From assembly GCA_003231675.1 (NCBI GenBank), contig QIJB01000038.1, positions 1-7,741 of the forward strand: a stretch of 7,741 bases of DNA. Direction: 5' to 3'. Position 1 is the first letter of the stretch. Every line of letters starts with the position of its first letter. Below are positions 1 through 6,326 of this stretch, one piece after another. Made by a program: the position numbers and the translations under genes. This DNA comes from Candidatus Campbelliibacteriota bacterium (GTDB lineage: Bacteria > Patescibacteriota > Minisyncoccia > UBA9983). The notes beneath the pieces are model-generated. The model was not told where the DNA came from. It worked only from the letters and a program-made list of their open reading frames with translations, and did not search any database.

Positions 1-1068
1 GTGAAGCTTCCGGAGGTTGAAAAATACGAGCCGACGGACACGGGCGAATCTCCTTTGGCGAGAATCCCGGAGTGGGTGAATGTCAAATGCCCGAAATGCG
101 GGAGAGAGGCGAAAAGGGAAACGGACACGATGCCGAACTGGGCGGGTTCCAGTTGGTATTTTCTTCGTTATATTGACCCTAAAAATTCCGTATCCCTTGC
201 GGACAAAAAGAAACTTGAATACTGGATGCCTGTTGATTGGTATAACGGGGGGATGGAGCATGTCACCCTCCACCTTTTGTATTCCCGTTTTTGGAACAAA
301 TTTTTATATGATATCGGAGTTGTCCCCGTAAGCGAACCGTATAAAAAGAGAACCGCTCACGGAATGATTCTCGGAGAAGGCGGAGAGAAGATGTCAAAGT
401 CAAAAGGCAATGTTGTCAACCCGGACGATATCGTGAAAAATTACGGCGCGGACACTCTCCGCCTTTACGAAATGTTTATGGGTCCCTTTGATCAGGCAAT
501 CCCGTGGAATCCGGAAAGCATAATCGGAGTAAGAAGATTTCTGGAAAAAATTTGGCGATTGCAATGCCACTTGGAAGCTAAGCTTCCAAGTGGGAGCTTA
601 GCTTCCAAGTGGGAGGCGGTGGTTCATAAGACAATTAAAAAAGTGAGTGAGGACATTGAAGAGATGAAATTCAACACGGCGATTTCCCAGATGATGATTT
701 TGGTAAATGAAATGGAAAAGCAAGAAAAAATACCGGCTGCTGATTACTCCGCGCTGATTACTTTATTAAGCCCATTCGCTCCCCATATCGCCGAGGAATT
801 ATGGCGCGGCGTTTTGGGTCGCGAAGAGTCAATCCATCTCGCGCCGTGGCCGGAGTATAATCCTCAAAAAATAAAGGAGGACTCGTTCAAACTCATCGTC
901 CAAATAAACGGAAAAATGAGGGATATGCTCAATCTTCCGGTCGGAATTTCCGAGGAAGAGGTCAAAGCATTGACATTAGAACGGGAAAATGTTAAAAAAT
1001 GGGTAAGGAAGGACGACATCAAAAAAATTGTTTTTGTTCCCAATAAACTTATTAACATAGTAGTTTAA
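1..1068 (+). CDS. leuS: Leucine--tRNA ligase, C-terminal part (5' end outside window)
   Basis: Class I aminoacyl-tRNA synthetase that charges tRNA-Leu in the cytoplasm. The window holds about the last 355 residues of a protein normally over 800 long, so the GTG at base 1 is just an in-frame codon, not a start. In window numbering: a CPKCG half zinc site at 30-34, the RETDTM...SSWYFLRY stretch at about 40-57, a GGMEH...LHLLYSRF segment near 84-96, the KMSKS loop at 130-134 (GEKMSKSKGN, ATP binding), the anticodon-binding helical domain at about 165-275, and a C-terminal domain with VQINGKMR and a VPNKLINIVV ending typical of LeuRS. Residues about 189-204 are an extra stretch encoded by a palindromic repeat, in the linker between WRL and the HKTIKKVSEDIE helix. 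The next gene follows 5 bases after the stop. Identification is firm. Confidence 0.96.
   Translation: MKLPEVEKYEPTDTGESPLARIPEWVNVKCPKCGREAKRETDTMPNWAGSSWYFLRYIDPKNSVSLADKKKLEYWMPVDWYNGGMEHVTLHLLYSRFWNKFLYDIGVVPVSEPYKKRTAHGMILGEGGEKMSKSKGNVVNPDDIVKNYGADTLRLYEMFMGPFDQAIPWNPESIIGVRRFLEKIWRLQCHLEAKLPSGSLASKWEAVVHKTIKKVSEDIEEMKFNTAISQMMILVNEMEKQEKIPAADYSALITLLSPFAPHIAEELWRGVLGREESIHLAPWPEYNPQKIKEDSFKLIVQINGKMRDMLNLPVGISEEEVKALTLERENVKKWVRKDDIKKIVFVPNKLINIVV
567..612 (+). repeat. Palindromic element inserted in frame in leuS
   Basis: CCACTTGGAAGCT (567-579), a single central A (580), then its exact reverse complement AGCTTCCAAGTGG (581-593). That right arm recurs exactly at 600-612 (the direct repeat extends to 16 nt, 581-596 and 600-615), so the left arm can pair with either copy. 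A second, imperfect hairpin, 586-598 with 600-612, has 10 of 13 positions paired and overlaps the first. The element adds about 15 residues to LeuRS without a stop. The unit has the same 25-nt length and CACTT...AAGTG ends as the units in mnmA. That it is an insertion is inferred from family comparison by memory. Confidence 0.85.
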
Positions 1069-1073
1069 TTAAT

Positions 1074-2102
1074 ATGACAGAAATATCATTCAAGCCCCAA
1101 AATATTACCAAGATTCTTGTCGCAAGCCTGAAAGAAAGGCCGAGAGAAGTTGTCATTCAGCGTTTCGGGCTTGGCTCTTCACCGAAGAGAAAAACTCTTG
1201 AAGCGATAGGAAACGAATATGGCGTTACTCGCGAGCGGGTACGGCAGATAGAAAATTTCGCCCTTGATTCAATGAGAAAGAGCGCGGCCATTAAACGAGC
1301 CAAAGAAGCCTTCCAGAATCTCGTGGATGTTTTCGGGAAAAAAGGCTGGGTGGTTTCGGAAAAGGATGTTCTTGATTTCCTGTCAAAAGATGAAAAAACC
1401 AAAAACCACATTCATTTTCTTCTCGTCCTGGGAGATGAGTTCACAAAGATGAAGGAGGATGAAGAATTCCATCACCGTTGGACTGTTGACAAAAAGATGA
1501 GCGAACAGGTCCAAGATTCGTTGAGATGTTTGCATAAAAAGATAGACAAAGATGATTTGATTTCCGATAAAGATATTTACGAGATGGTCAAGTCCTATGT
1601 CGGAGACGACTTGAAAAAGAAAATAGACGAAGAGATAATTCGTTCTTGGTTGAAAATCTCAAAGATAGTCGGTCAAAATAATTTTGGAGAATGGGGATTC
1701 GCCCAGTCGGCTAACATTCATCCCAGGGGAATGAGAGACCTCGCCTTTCTGGTTCTGAGGAAACAGGGATCGCCGATGCATTTCAGCGAAGTGGCGAAAA
1801 CCATATCAAAGTCCTTTTCAAAAAGCGCTCATCCCGCGACTGTTCATAATGAACTTATTAAAGATAAAAGGTTTGTTTTGGTCGGGAGAGGATTATATGC
1901 CTTGGCTGATTGGGGATACAGCAAAGGAACCGTCAGAGATGTCATAAAGAATATCTTGAAAAAGAACGGTCCTCTTTCAAAAAAGGACATAAACGCACTT
2001 GTTTTAAAAGAAAGGCATGTTAAAGAAAACACGATTCTCGTTAATCTTCAGAACTCCAAATATTTCAAAAGAAACAAAGAAGGGTATTATACGCTCGTCT
2101 AA
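1074..2102 (+). CDS. Sigma-70 region 4-like / HARE-HTH DNA-binding protein
   Basis: Probable transcription-associated DNA-binding protein of 342 residues. The N-terminal part (about 20-65) resembles sigma factor region 4: RPREVVIQRFGL followed by a helix-turn-helix with TLEAIGNEYGVTRERVRQIE at 41-60. The middle (about 75-215) is charged and alpha-helical with no motif I recognise. The C-terminal part (about 218-282) fits the HARE-HTH winged-helix family, also found in the RNA polymerase delta subunit: MRDLAFLVLRKQGSPMHFSEVA, then ...HPATVHNELIKD...FVLVGRGLYALADWGY. A second winged-helix-like segment runs from 284 to the end (GTVRDVIKNILKKNGPLSKKDI...YYTLV). No sigma region 2 is present, so it cannot be a full sigma factor; a polymerase-associated regulator is likelier. 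It starts 5 bases after leuS with no Shine-Dalgarno, suggesting co-transcription. Domain calls are from recognition; the physiological role is unknown. Confidence 0.85.
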   Translation: MTEISFKPQNITKILVASLKERPREVVIQRFGLGSSPKRKTLEAIGNEYGVTRERVRQIENFALDSMRKSAAIKRAKEAFQNLVDVFGKKGWVVSEKDVLDFLSKDEKTKNHIHFLLVLGDEFTKMKEDEEFHHRWTVDKKMSEQVQDSLRCLHKKIDKDDLISDKDIYEMVKSYVGDDLKKKIDEEIIRSWLKISKIVGQNNFGEWGFAQSANIHPRGMRDLAFLVLRKQGSPMHFSEVAKTISKSFSKSAHPATVHNELIKDKRFVLVGRGLYALADWGYSKGTVRDVIKNILKKNGPLSKKDINALVLKERHVKENTILVNLQNSKYFKRNKEGYYTLV

Positions 2103-2132
2103 TCTGAGAAAGCGGTTCCCCCTTCTCTCTTG

Positions 2133-2141
2133 TGGTATACT
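2133..2141 (+). promoter_or_regulatory. Extended -10 promoter upstream of the secreted protein gene
   Basis: TGGTATACT is an extended -10 element (TG, one base, TATACT at 2136-2141), within the longer TGTGnTATAnT form also seen at 4197-4207. No good -35 hexamer lies 16-18 bases upstream, which is usual for extended -10 promoters. The expected start of transcription is about base 2148, where an ATG begins. Confidence 0.6.
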
Positions 2142-2147
2142 AAGTGT

Positions 2148-2216
2148 ATGTTGATTTTAATTACACAAGACGCGGTGGAAATTATTAATTTAATCTCTTT
2201 ATCAAATCGGCTCTAA
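2148..2216 (+). CDS. Possible 22-codon leaderless leader ORF
   Basis: A short ORF begins with ATG at 2148, 6 bases after the end of the -10 box, and runs 22 codons to TAA at 2214-2216, just 4 bases before the ATG of the secreted protein gene at 2221. The peptide would be MLILITQDAVEIINLISLSN followed by RL, hydrophobic with no recognisable motif. Its start coincides with the expected transcription start, so it could be translated leaderless. The downstream gene has no Shine-Dalgarno and could be reached by termination-reinitiation. An ORF of this length can arise by chance in AT-rich DNA, so this is a hypothesis. Confidence 0.3.
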   Translation: MLILITQDAVEIINLISLSNRL

Positions 2217-2220
2217 TTTT

Positions 2221-4125
2221 ATGAAAAAAAAGATTATCCTTGTTGTTTTTATTTTTCTCTTTTCTTTTGCGGGAATTTCCTCAGTCGTTTACGCGTCCAC
2301 TCAAAGAATTAATGTTTCATACGATAACGAATTAAATTCAAGACAGCCCGATGCGGTAAAATCAACGAGTCCTTATATAAACATAGGTCATCGTTTAACT
2401 TATGGAGATGAAACAATGTATTACGTCGGAAAACTTAACCTCGGTTCTGTTGATAGGACAAAAATCATCCAAAAAGCTGTGATAAAAATAGGCAGAACAA
2501 ATTCTTCATGGGATAATGATTCAATAAAATATAATTTAGACAGACTCGTTTCCGGTTGGGACACCTCAACGGTAACATGGAATAACGCTCCGATTATAGG
2601 CGCTGACCCTCCTTCACAGGGAGTAAAGGGAGATTATGGAAGCTTTGAATTTAATGTAACAGATTTAGTTAAGGGGTGGGTGAATGGCGGACCGAATTTT
2701 TTTAATGACGGTTTTCGCATAAGCAAAGCCGGTGGCACCAATATCGTTGGCAATGTTTATGCCTCATTCGCATCTTCTAATTACCCTGTCAATGGTTTAG
2801 AGACAAGGCCATATTTGGAGATTACTTACGCCGAAGCACCTGTTGCCTCTGCAAAAATTAGAGTTACCTCTTTTAGTCCGAGTTCCAGTTTGCCGGGGTC
2901 CAAGGTTTTTATTTACGGTGTTAATTTGGACAAGGTCACAAATGTGATTTTTTTCTCCATTGGAACGGGAGAACATGTGGCAGTGAGATTTTCAAGCAAA
3001 TCGGATGCTTCAACGGGCAAGACATACATAGAAGCTTTCTTGCCGTCAAATATGTCGACAGGTCGCTATACTGTGAAAGTGTCGCCGTGGGGTGATCCGC
3101 CAACCTTTTATTCAGCTCCCGGAAGATTCACCGTAATTGCGCCAAGACCAATTGTGACACGCGGGACCAAGCCGACCATTTCATTTTTTAGCCCGACTTC
3201 CGGTTTGCCCAGATCGGGGGTTACGATTTATGGCGCCAATTTTGGTAAGATAAGGAATGTTATCTTGCATAGAACCTTGGGGTCTGGAAAAAATATTGAA
3301 TACAGACCATTTATTAAATTTGTGAGCGATACGCAAATAACCTTTACATTGCCGCCAAGTATACCGTCAGGTCGCTATACTGTGAAAGTGTCGCCGTGGG
3401 GTGATCCGCCAACCTTTTATTCAGCTCCCGGAAGCTTCACTGTAACATTGTCAAGACCGACTGTAATCCCCGCGTCAACTTATCAATCCGGTACAAATTC
3501 AAATTTCACGCCGATTGTGGCGCCTCCTGTTTTTGCGGCGCCGTCACCGATGATGTTTACACGCAATATGTGGCGTGGTATGAGGGGAAACGATGTTAAA
3601 AAATTGCAGGAGTTATTTAATTCCAATCCCGAGTTGAGAATAGCGGAATTAGGTTTGGGATCTCCTGGCAATGAAACCAATTACTATGGTTTTCTCACTA
3701 TGTTGGCCGTCCAAAATTTTCAGTGTAAATATAAAATTATTTGCTCGGGTTCATCTGATGGCACCGGTTATGGTGTGGTTGGACCTCAAACAAGGATTAA
3801 ATTACAAGAGGTTTTTGGTAGGACAAATATTCCTCCGCCAGTTTCACCATCCGCCAATTCAACAAAGCTGGGTACTAAGAAAAATTTGCAAAAAACAATA
3901 AATTCCCATCCATCCAACGGCACGAGTTATGGCGCGGTTAAACCGAAAAGAGGGACTAAATCACAGAAAATTTCCAATAAAGCGAATATTCCTCCGCCAG
4001 TTTCACCATCCGCCAATTCAACAAATCCAGGTACTGCAAAAAAATTGCAAAAAAGAATTAATCAGATGATTGAAAAAATTAAGGAATTACAAAAACAGAT
4101 TAAAGTGATAATGAATTTCTTTTAG
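2221..4125 (+). CDS. Secreted modular protein: DNRLRE, two TIG domains, peptidoglycan-binding domain
   Basis: A 634-residue exported protein of unknown specific role, probably bound to the cell wall or cell surface. Residues 1-25 form a Sec signal peptide (KKK, hydrophobic core, probable type I cleavage after VYA). Residues about 29-203 match the DNRLRE/CBM96-like beta domain seen in secreted proteins (SWDNDSIKYNLDRLVSGWD, TVTWNNAP, FEFNVTDLVKGWVNGG, RPYLEITY). Two IPT/TIG immunoglobulin-like domains follow at about 216-303 and 318-408, both ending in GRYTVKVSPWGDPPTFYSAP. After a Pro/Ser linker, about 447-537 resembles a PG_binding_1 domain (WRGMRGNDVKKLQELF...FLTMLAVQNFQ...YGVVGPQTRIKLQEVF). 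The tail has a degraded repeat of that domain's second half and ends in a basic coiled-coil-like helix (KKLQKRINQMIEKIKELQKQ). It has its own promoter and no Shine-Dalgarno. Domain names rest on motif recognition; ligand and partner are unknown. Confidence 0.85.
   Translation: MKKKIILVVFIFLFSFAGISSVVYASTQRINVSYDNELNSRQPDAVKSTSPYINIGHRLTYGDETMYYVGKLNLGSVDRTKIIQKAVIKIGRTNSSWDNDSIKYNLDRLVSGWDTSTVTWNNAPIIGADPPSQGVKGDYGSFEFNVTDLVKGWVNGGPNFFNDGFRISKAGGTNIVGNVYASFASSNYPVNGLETRPYLEITYAEAPVASAKIRVTSFSPSSSLPGSKVFIYGVNLDKVTNVIFFSIGTGEHVAVRFSSKSDASTGKTYIEAFLPSNMSTGRYTVKVSPWGDPPTFYSAPGRFTVIAPRPIVTRGTKPTISFFSPTSGLPRSGVTIYGANFGKIRNVILHRTLGSGKNIEYRPFIKFVSDTQITFTLPPSIPSGRYTVKVSPWGDPPTFYSAPGSFTVTLSRPTVIPASTYQSGTNSNFTPIVAPPVFAAPSPMMFTRNMWRGMRGNDVKKLQELFNSNPELRIAELGLGSPGNETNYYGFLTMLAVQNFQCKYKIICSGSSDGTGYGVVGPQTRIKLQEVFGRTNIPPPVSPSANSTKLGTKKNLQKTINSHPSNGTSYGAVKPKRGTKSQKISNKANIPPPVSPSANSTNPGTAKKLQKRINQMIEKIKELQKQIKVIMNFF
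3059..3125 (+). repeat. 67-bp perfect direct repeat, copy 1 (TIG domain 1 end)
   Basis: Identical base for base to 3368-3434, 309 bases (103 codons) downstream. It encodes the final strands of the first TIG domain (GRYTVKVSPWGDPPTFYSAP). The rest of the two TIG domains has diverged strongly at DNA and protein level, so the identity is local. Confidence 0.95.
3368..3434 (+). repeat. 67-bp perfect direct repeat, copy 2 (TIG domain 2 end)
   Basis: Second copy of 3059-3125, in the same frame. Identity includes all synonymous positions and breaks sharply at both ends (A versus C just after GGAAG at the right end). This fits recent gene conversion or recombination between the two TIG modules. Confidence 0.95.
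3757..3866 (+). repeat. Direct repeat, copy 1: second half of PG-binding domain plus linker
   Basis: Aligns with 3916-4025 at an offset of 159 bases (53 codons). The last 41 bases (3826-3866, encoding NIPPPVSPSANST) are identical to 3985-4025. The upstream part is partly conserved: DGTGYGVVGPQTRIKLQEVF here against NGTSYGAVKPKRGTKSQKIS in copy 2. Confidence 0.85.
3916..4025 (+). repeat. Direct repeat, copy 2: degraded duplicate of PG-binding half-domain
   Basis: Copy 2 keeps the GTxYGxVxP pattern and the exact PPPVSPSANST linker, but it has lost the hydrophobic residues of the copy 1 helix (IKLQEVF becomes TKSQKIS). It probably no longer folds as a peptidoglycan-binding domain and acts as a basic linker. 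Confidence 0.75.
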
Positions 4126-4198
4126 AAATCAGTTTCATCACCCCCCTGTTTCGTGATATACATATTGGAAACAATGAGTGTTTTAATTTTACGCCATG

Positions 4199-4207
4199 TG
4201 CTATATT
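4199..4207 (+). promoter_or_regulatory. Extended -10 promoter at leaderless distance from the next gene
   Basis: TGCTATATT is an extended -10 (TG, one base, TATATT at 4202-4207). The longer context TGTGCTATATT parallels TGTGGTATACT near 2131-2141. The expected transcription start, 6-7 bases downstream, falls on the ATG at 4214, implying a leaderless mRNA for the 4214-7498 operon. No clear -35 box is visible. Confidence 0.6.
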
Positions 4208-4213
4208 TGATAT

Positions 4214-5401
4214 ATGCCATTGTCGCAGATAGAAATCCAACAGTTTTTGGCAAAGCTTCTTTTTATTGTATGGGATGAGCGTTTTTTTTGGTTGCCTGTT
4301 GTCCTTGCTTTGATATTTTGGAAAACATGGCTTTATTACATCCGCACGTGTTTTATTGGAGAATTGAGTTGGACGCTTTTTGAAATCAAACTTCCGCGCG
4401 AGATTCTTAAGACTCCAAAGGCGATGGAAGTTGTTCTGAACGGGTTGAATATTACCGGCGACGGGAATTTTTTGGAAAAATATTGGCAAGGAAAATTAAG
4501 AGCGTGGTTTAGTCTGGAAATTGTGGGAATCAACGGGGGGGTTCATTTCTTTGTTTACGCCCAAAAGTTTTTCAAAAAATTGGTTGAGGCTCAAATCTAC
4601 GCTCAATATCCGGCCGTGGAGATAATAGAAGTTGACGATTACACGAAAATATCCCTAAGCGAATCTTTCCAACAAGAATGGGCATCTTGGGGCACGGAAT
4701 TTATGCTTACGAAAGATGATGCCTATCCGATAAAAACATATGTTGATTACGGTTTGCAGGAAACAGCCACCAAAGAGGAGCAAAAGACCGATCCTTTGAC
4801 GGCATTATTAGAGCTTATGGGGTCATTGAAAGAGGGCGAACAAATATGGTATCAGATTTTAATAAGGGCGACAAAAAACAAGAAGTGGAAGGATGAGGCG
4901 AAGGGGCTTGTTGATGAAATTATGAAACGCAACGAAATACCCAAGGAAGGCGAGCCCAGAATGGGGGCGCTTACGCTTTCTCCCGGAGAAAGAGACGTGA
5001 TACAAGCGATTGAACGTGATGTTTCAAAACTTGGTTATGATGTTGGGATAAGAGCCGTTTATGTGGCGAAAAAAGATAAGTTTAACTCCATAAATAAGCC
5101 GGCAGTTATAGGGATAATGAAGCAATATAACGATGCCAACCTCAATGGTTTTAGGCCGAATAATGCCACAGGCCTTGATTATTTTTTCGTGGAAAAAAGG
5201 GAAGCTAAATTGAAAAAGGCCATGGTTGACGCTTTCCGCCATCGTTCCTATTTTTACATGCCTTATGAACGAAAGCCTTTTATTTTAAACACTGAAGAGT
5301 TGGCGACGATATACCACTTTCCCGGACAGGTAGCCGAAACTCCAACCCTGGGGAGAATTGAGGCGAAAAAGAGCGAACCTCCGGCAGCACTGCCAATCTG
5401 A
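4214..5401 (+). CDS. CPR-type membrane protein resembling the N-terminal region of T4SS-like ATPases
   Basis: A 395-residue protein with one clear N-terminal membrane span (about 24-43, WLPVVLALIFWKTWLYYIRT); the rest is probably cytoplasmic. I do not know its function. Notable stretches: LFEIKLPREILKTPKAMEVV (about 55-74), WQGKLRAWFSLEIV, AQIYAQYPAVEIIEVDDYT, WGTEFMLTKDDAYPIKTYVD, EGEQIWYQILIRATKN, LSPGERDVIQAIERDVSKLG and LNTEELATIYHFPGQVAETP. From memory these recall the region preceding the ATPase domain in large CPR proteins related to conjugative/type IV secretion ATPases (VirB4/TraC-like). Here the protein ends after RIEAKKSEPPAALP, and I see no Walker A or B motif, so it is a standalone version. 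Start: an in-frame TGA lies at 4208-4210, one codon before the ATG, so it cannot begin earlier. No Shine-Dalgarno; probably leaderless. One base separates its stop from mltG. Confidence 0.75.
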   Translation: MPLSQIEIQQFLAKLLFIVWDERFFWLPVVLALIFWKTWLYYIRTCFIGELSWTLFEIKLPREILKTPKAMEVVLNGLNITGDGNFLEKYWQGKLRAWFSLEIVGINGGVHFFVYAQKFFKKLVEAQIYAQYPAVEIIEVDDYTKISLSESFQQEWASWGTEFMLTKDDAYPIKTYVDYGLQETATKEEQKTDPLTALLELMGSLKEGEQIWYQILIRATKNKKWKDEAKGLVDEIMKRNEIPKEGEPRMGALTLSPGERDVIQAIERDVSKLGYDVGIRAVYVAKKDKFNSINKPAVIGIMKQYNDANLNGFRPNNATGLDYFFVEKREAKLKKAMVDAFRHRSYFYMPYERKPFILNTEELATIYHFPGQVAETPTLGRIEAKKSEPPAALPI

Positions 5402-5402
5402 T

Positions 5403-6326
5403 ATGAATAAACAGAATATCATAATTTTTTTCCTTTACTTGTTTTTAATTTTTTCTTTAATGTTTACTAGAATGCTTTTTTCCGTGCCCGATAATTTTCC
5501 GGAAAACTCCCTGATTTCAGTGGAGAACGGTTCAGCGCTATTCCAAATAGGAACACAACTCAAAAGTGAGGGGATTATCAAATCAGACATTCCTTTTGTT
5601 GTTTTAGTAAAGATATTCGGATTGCAGAGAGAAATAAAATCGGGAGATTATTTCTTTGAAAAACCAAACTCTCTGTACAGTGTTATCAGGCGGCTTGTCT
5701 CCGCCGATTTTGAAATTAAACCGATTAAGGTTACCATTCCGGAAGGGGTAACGCTGTCGGGTATAGCCGGTATTTTCAGCAAGGTTGGTTTTAAAAATTT
5801 TGACAGGAAGGAATTTTTGGCGATAACCGCCGGGAAAGAAGGGAGACTTTTCCCAGACACTTATTTTTTTCTTTCTACCGTTACCGCCGAGCAAGTGGCG
5901 GAAACAATGGAAAGAAATTTTAAGAAAAAAGTGGGCAATATTGATAAAAATGTTCTGGTTATGGCGTCATTGATAGAAAAAGAAGTTGCCGACCGTGATG
6001 ATAGGCGAATTGTTTCCGGAATATTATGGAAACGAATAAGGGCGGGAATGCCCTTGCAGGTGGACGCCGTGTTCCCATACATAAAAGGGAAGAATACCGG
6101 CAGGGTTTTGTTCAGCGACTTGAAAATAAATTCTCCGTATAATACATATCTCAACAAGGGATTGCCACCGGCGCCAATTGCCAATCCGGGGCTGGATGCG
6201 ATTGACGCCGCCCGCCATCCCAAAAAGTCGCCATATTGGTTTTATCTGACGGGCAAGGATGGTGTCACTCATTTTTCTAAAACTTTCGCGGAGCACAAGA
6301 GAAACAGAGTAAGGTATTTGAGATGA
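5403..6326 (+). CDS. mltG: Endolytic peptidoglycan transglycosylase MltG (YceG-like)
   Basis: Membrane-anchored endolytic murein transglycosylase, thought to cleave nascent glycan strands and set their length. It has 307 residues, slightly shorter than the E. coli protein (about 340). An N-terminal anchor spans about 6-26, followed by a LysM-like region (FQIGTQLKSEGIIKS, about 47-61; VTIPEGVTLSGIA). The catalytic domain shows LFPDTY (149-154), MASLIEKE (187-194, with E192 the expected catalytic glutamate by alignment to the EKE motif of E. coli MltG), PLQVDAVF (217-224), SPYNTY, LPPAPIANPG (254-263) and YWFYLTGKDGVTHFSKTFAEH. The ATG at 5403 is preferred over an in-frame ATG at 5358, because the latter overlaps the upstream gene by 44 bases and adds residues before the anchor. 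No Shine-Dalgarno is visible; it is probably coupled to the upstream gene. Its stop overlaps the mnmA start (ATGA). Confidence 0.95.
   Translation: MNKQNIIIFFLYLFLIFSLMFTRMLFSVPDNFPENSLISVENGSALFQIGTQLKSEGIIKSDIPFVVLVKIFGLQREIKSGDYFFEKPNSLYSVIRRLVSADFEIKPIKVTIPEGVTLSGIAGIFSKVGFKNFDRKEFLAITAGKEGRLFPDTYFFLSTVTAEQVAETMERNFKKKVGNIDKNVLVMASLIEKEVADRDDRRIVSGILWKRIRAGMPLQVDAVFPYIKGKNTGRVLFSDLKINSPYNTYLNKGLPPAPIANPGLDAIDAARHPKKSPYWFYLTGKDGVTHFSKTFAEHKRNRVRYLR

Noticed and set aside
1..3. GTG as the start of the first gene
   Set aside because: The sequence at base 1 is already deep inside LeuRS, upstream of KMSKS but well past the N-terminal catalytic half; the GTG is an internal valine codon.
2103..2130. 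Weak hairpin GAGAA...TTCTC as terminator of the HTH gene
   Set aside because: The stem has only a few continuous pairs with mismatches, and the tail is not a U run.
4130..4156. ATCAC...GTGAT hairpin after the secreted protein gene as terminator
   Set aside because: A 5-bp stem with an 11-nt loop and no U tract is too weak.
5358..5402. Earlier in-frame ATG for mltG
   Set aside because: It lies inside the end of the upstream gene and adds a charged stretch (MRRKRANLRQHCQSD) before the membrane anchor; ATG 5403, 1 base after the upstream stop, gives a normal MltG N-terminus.
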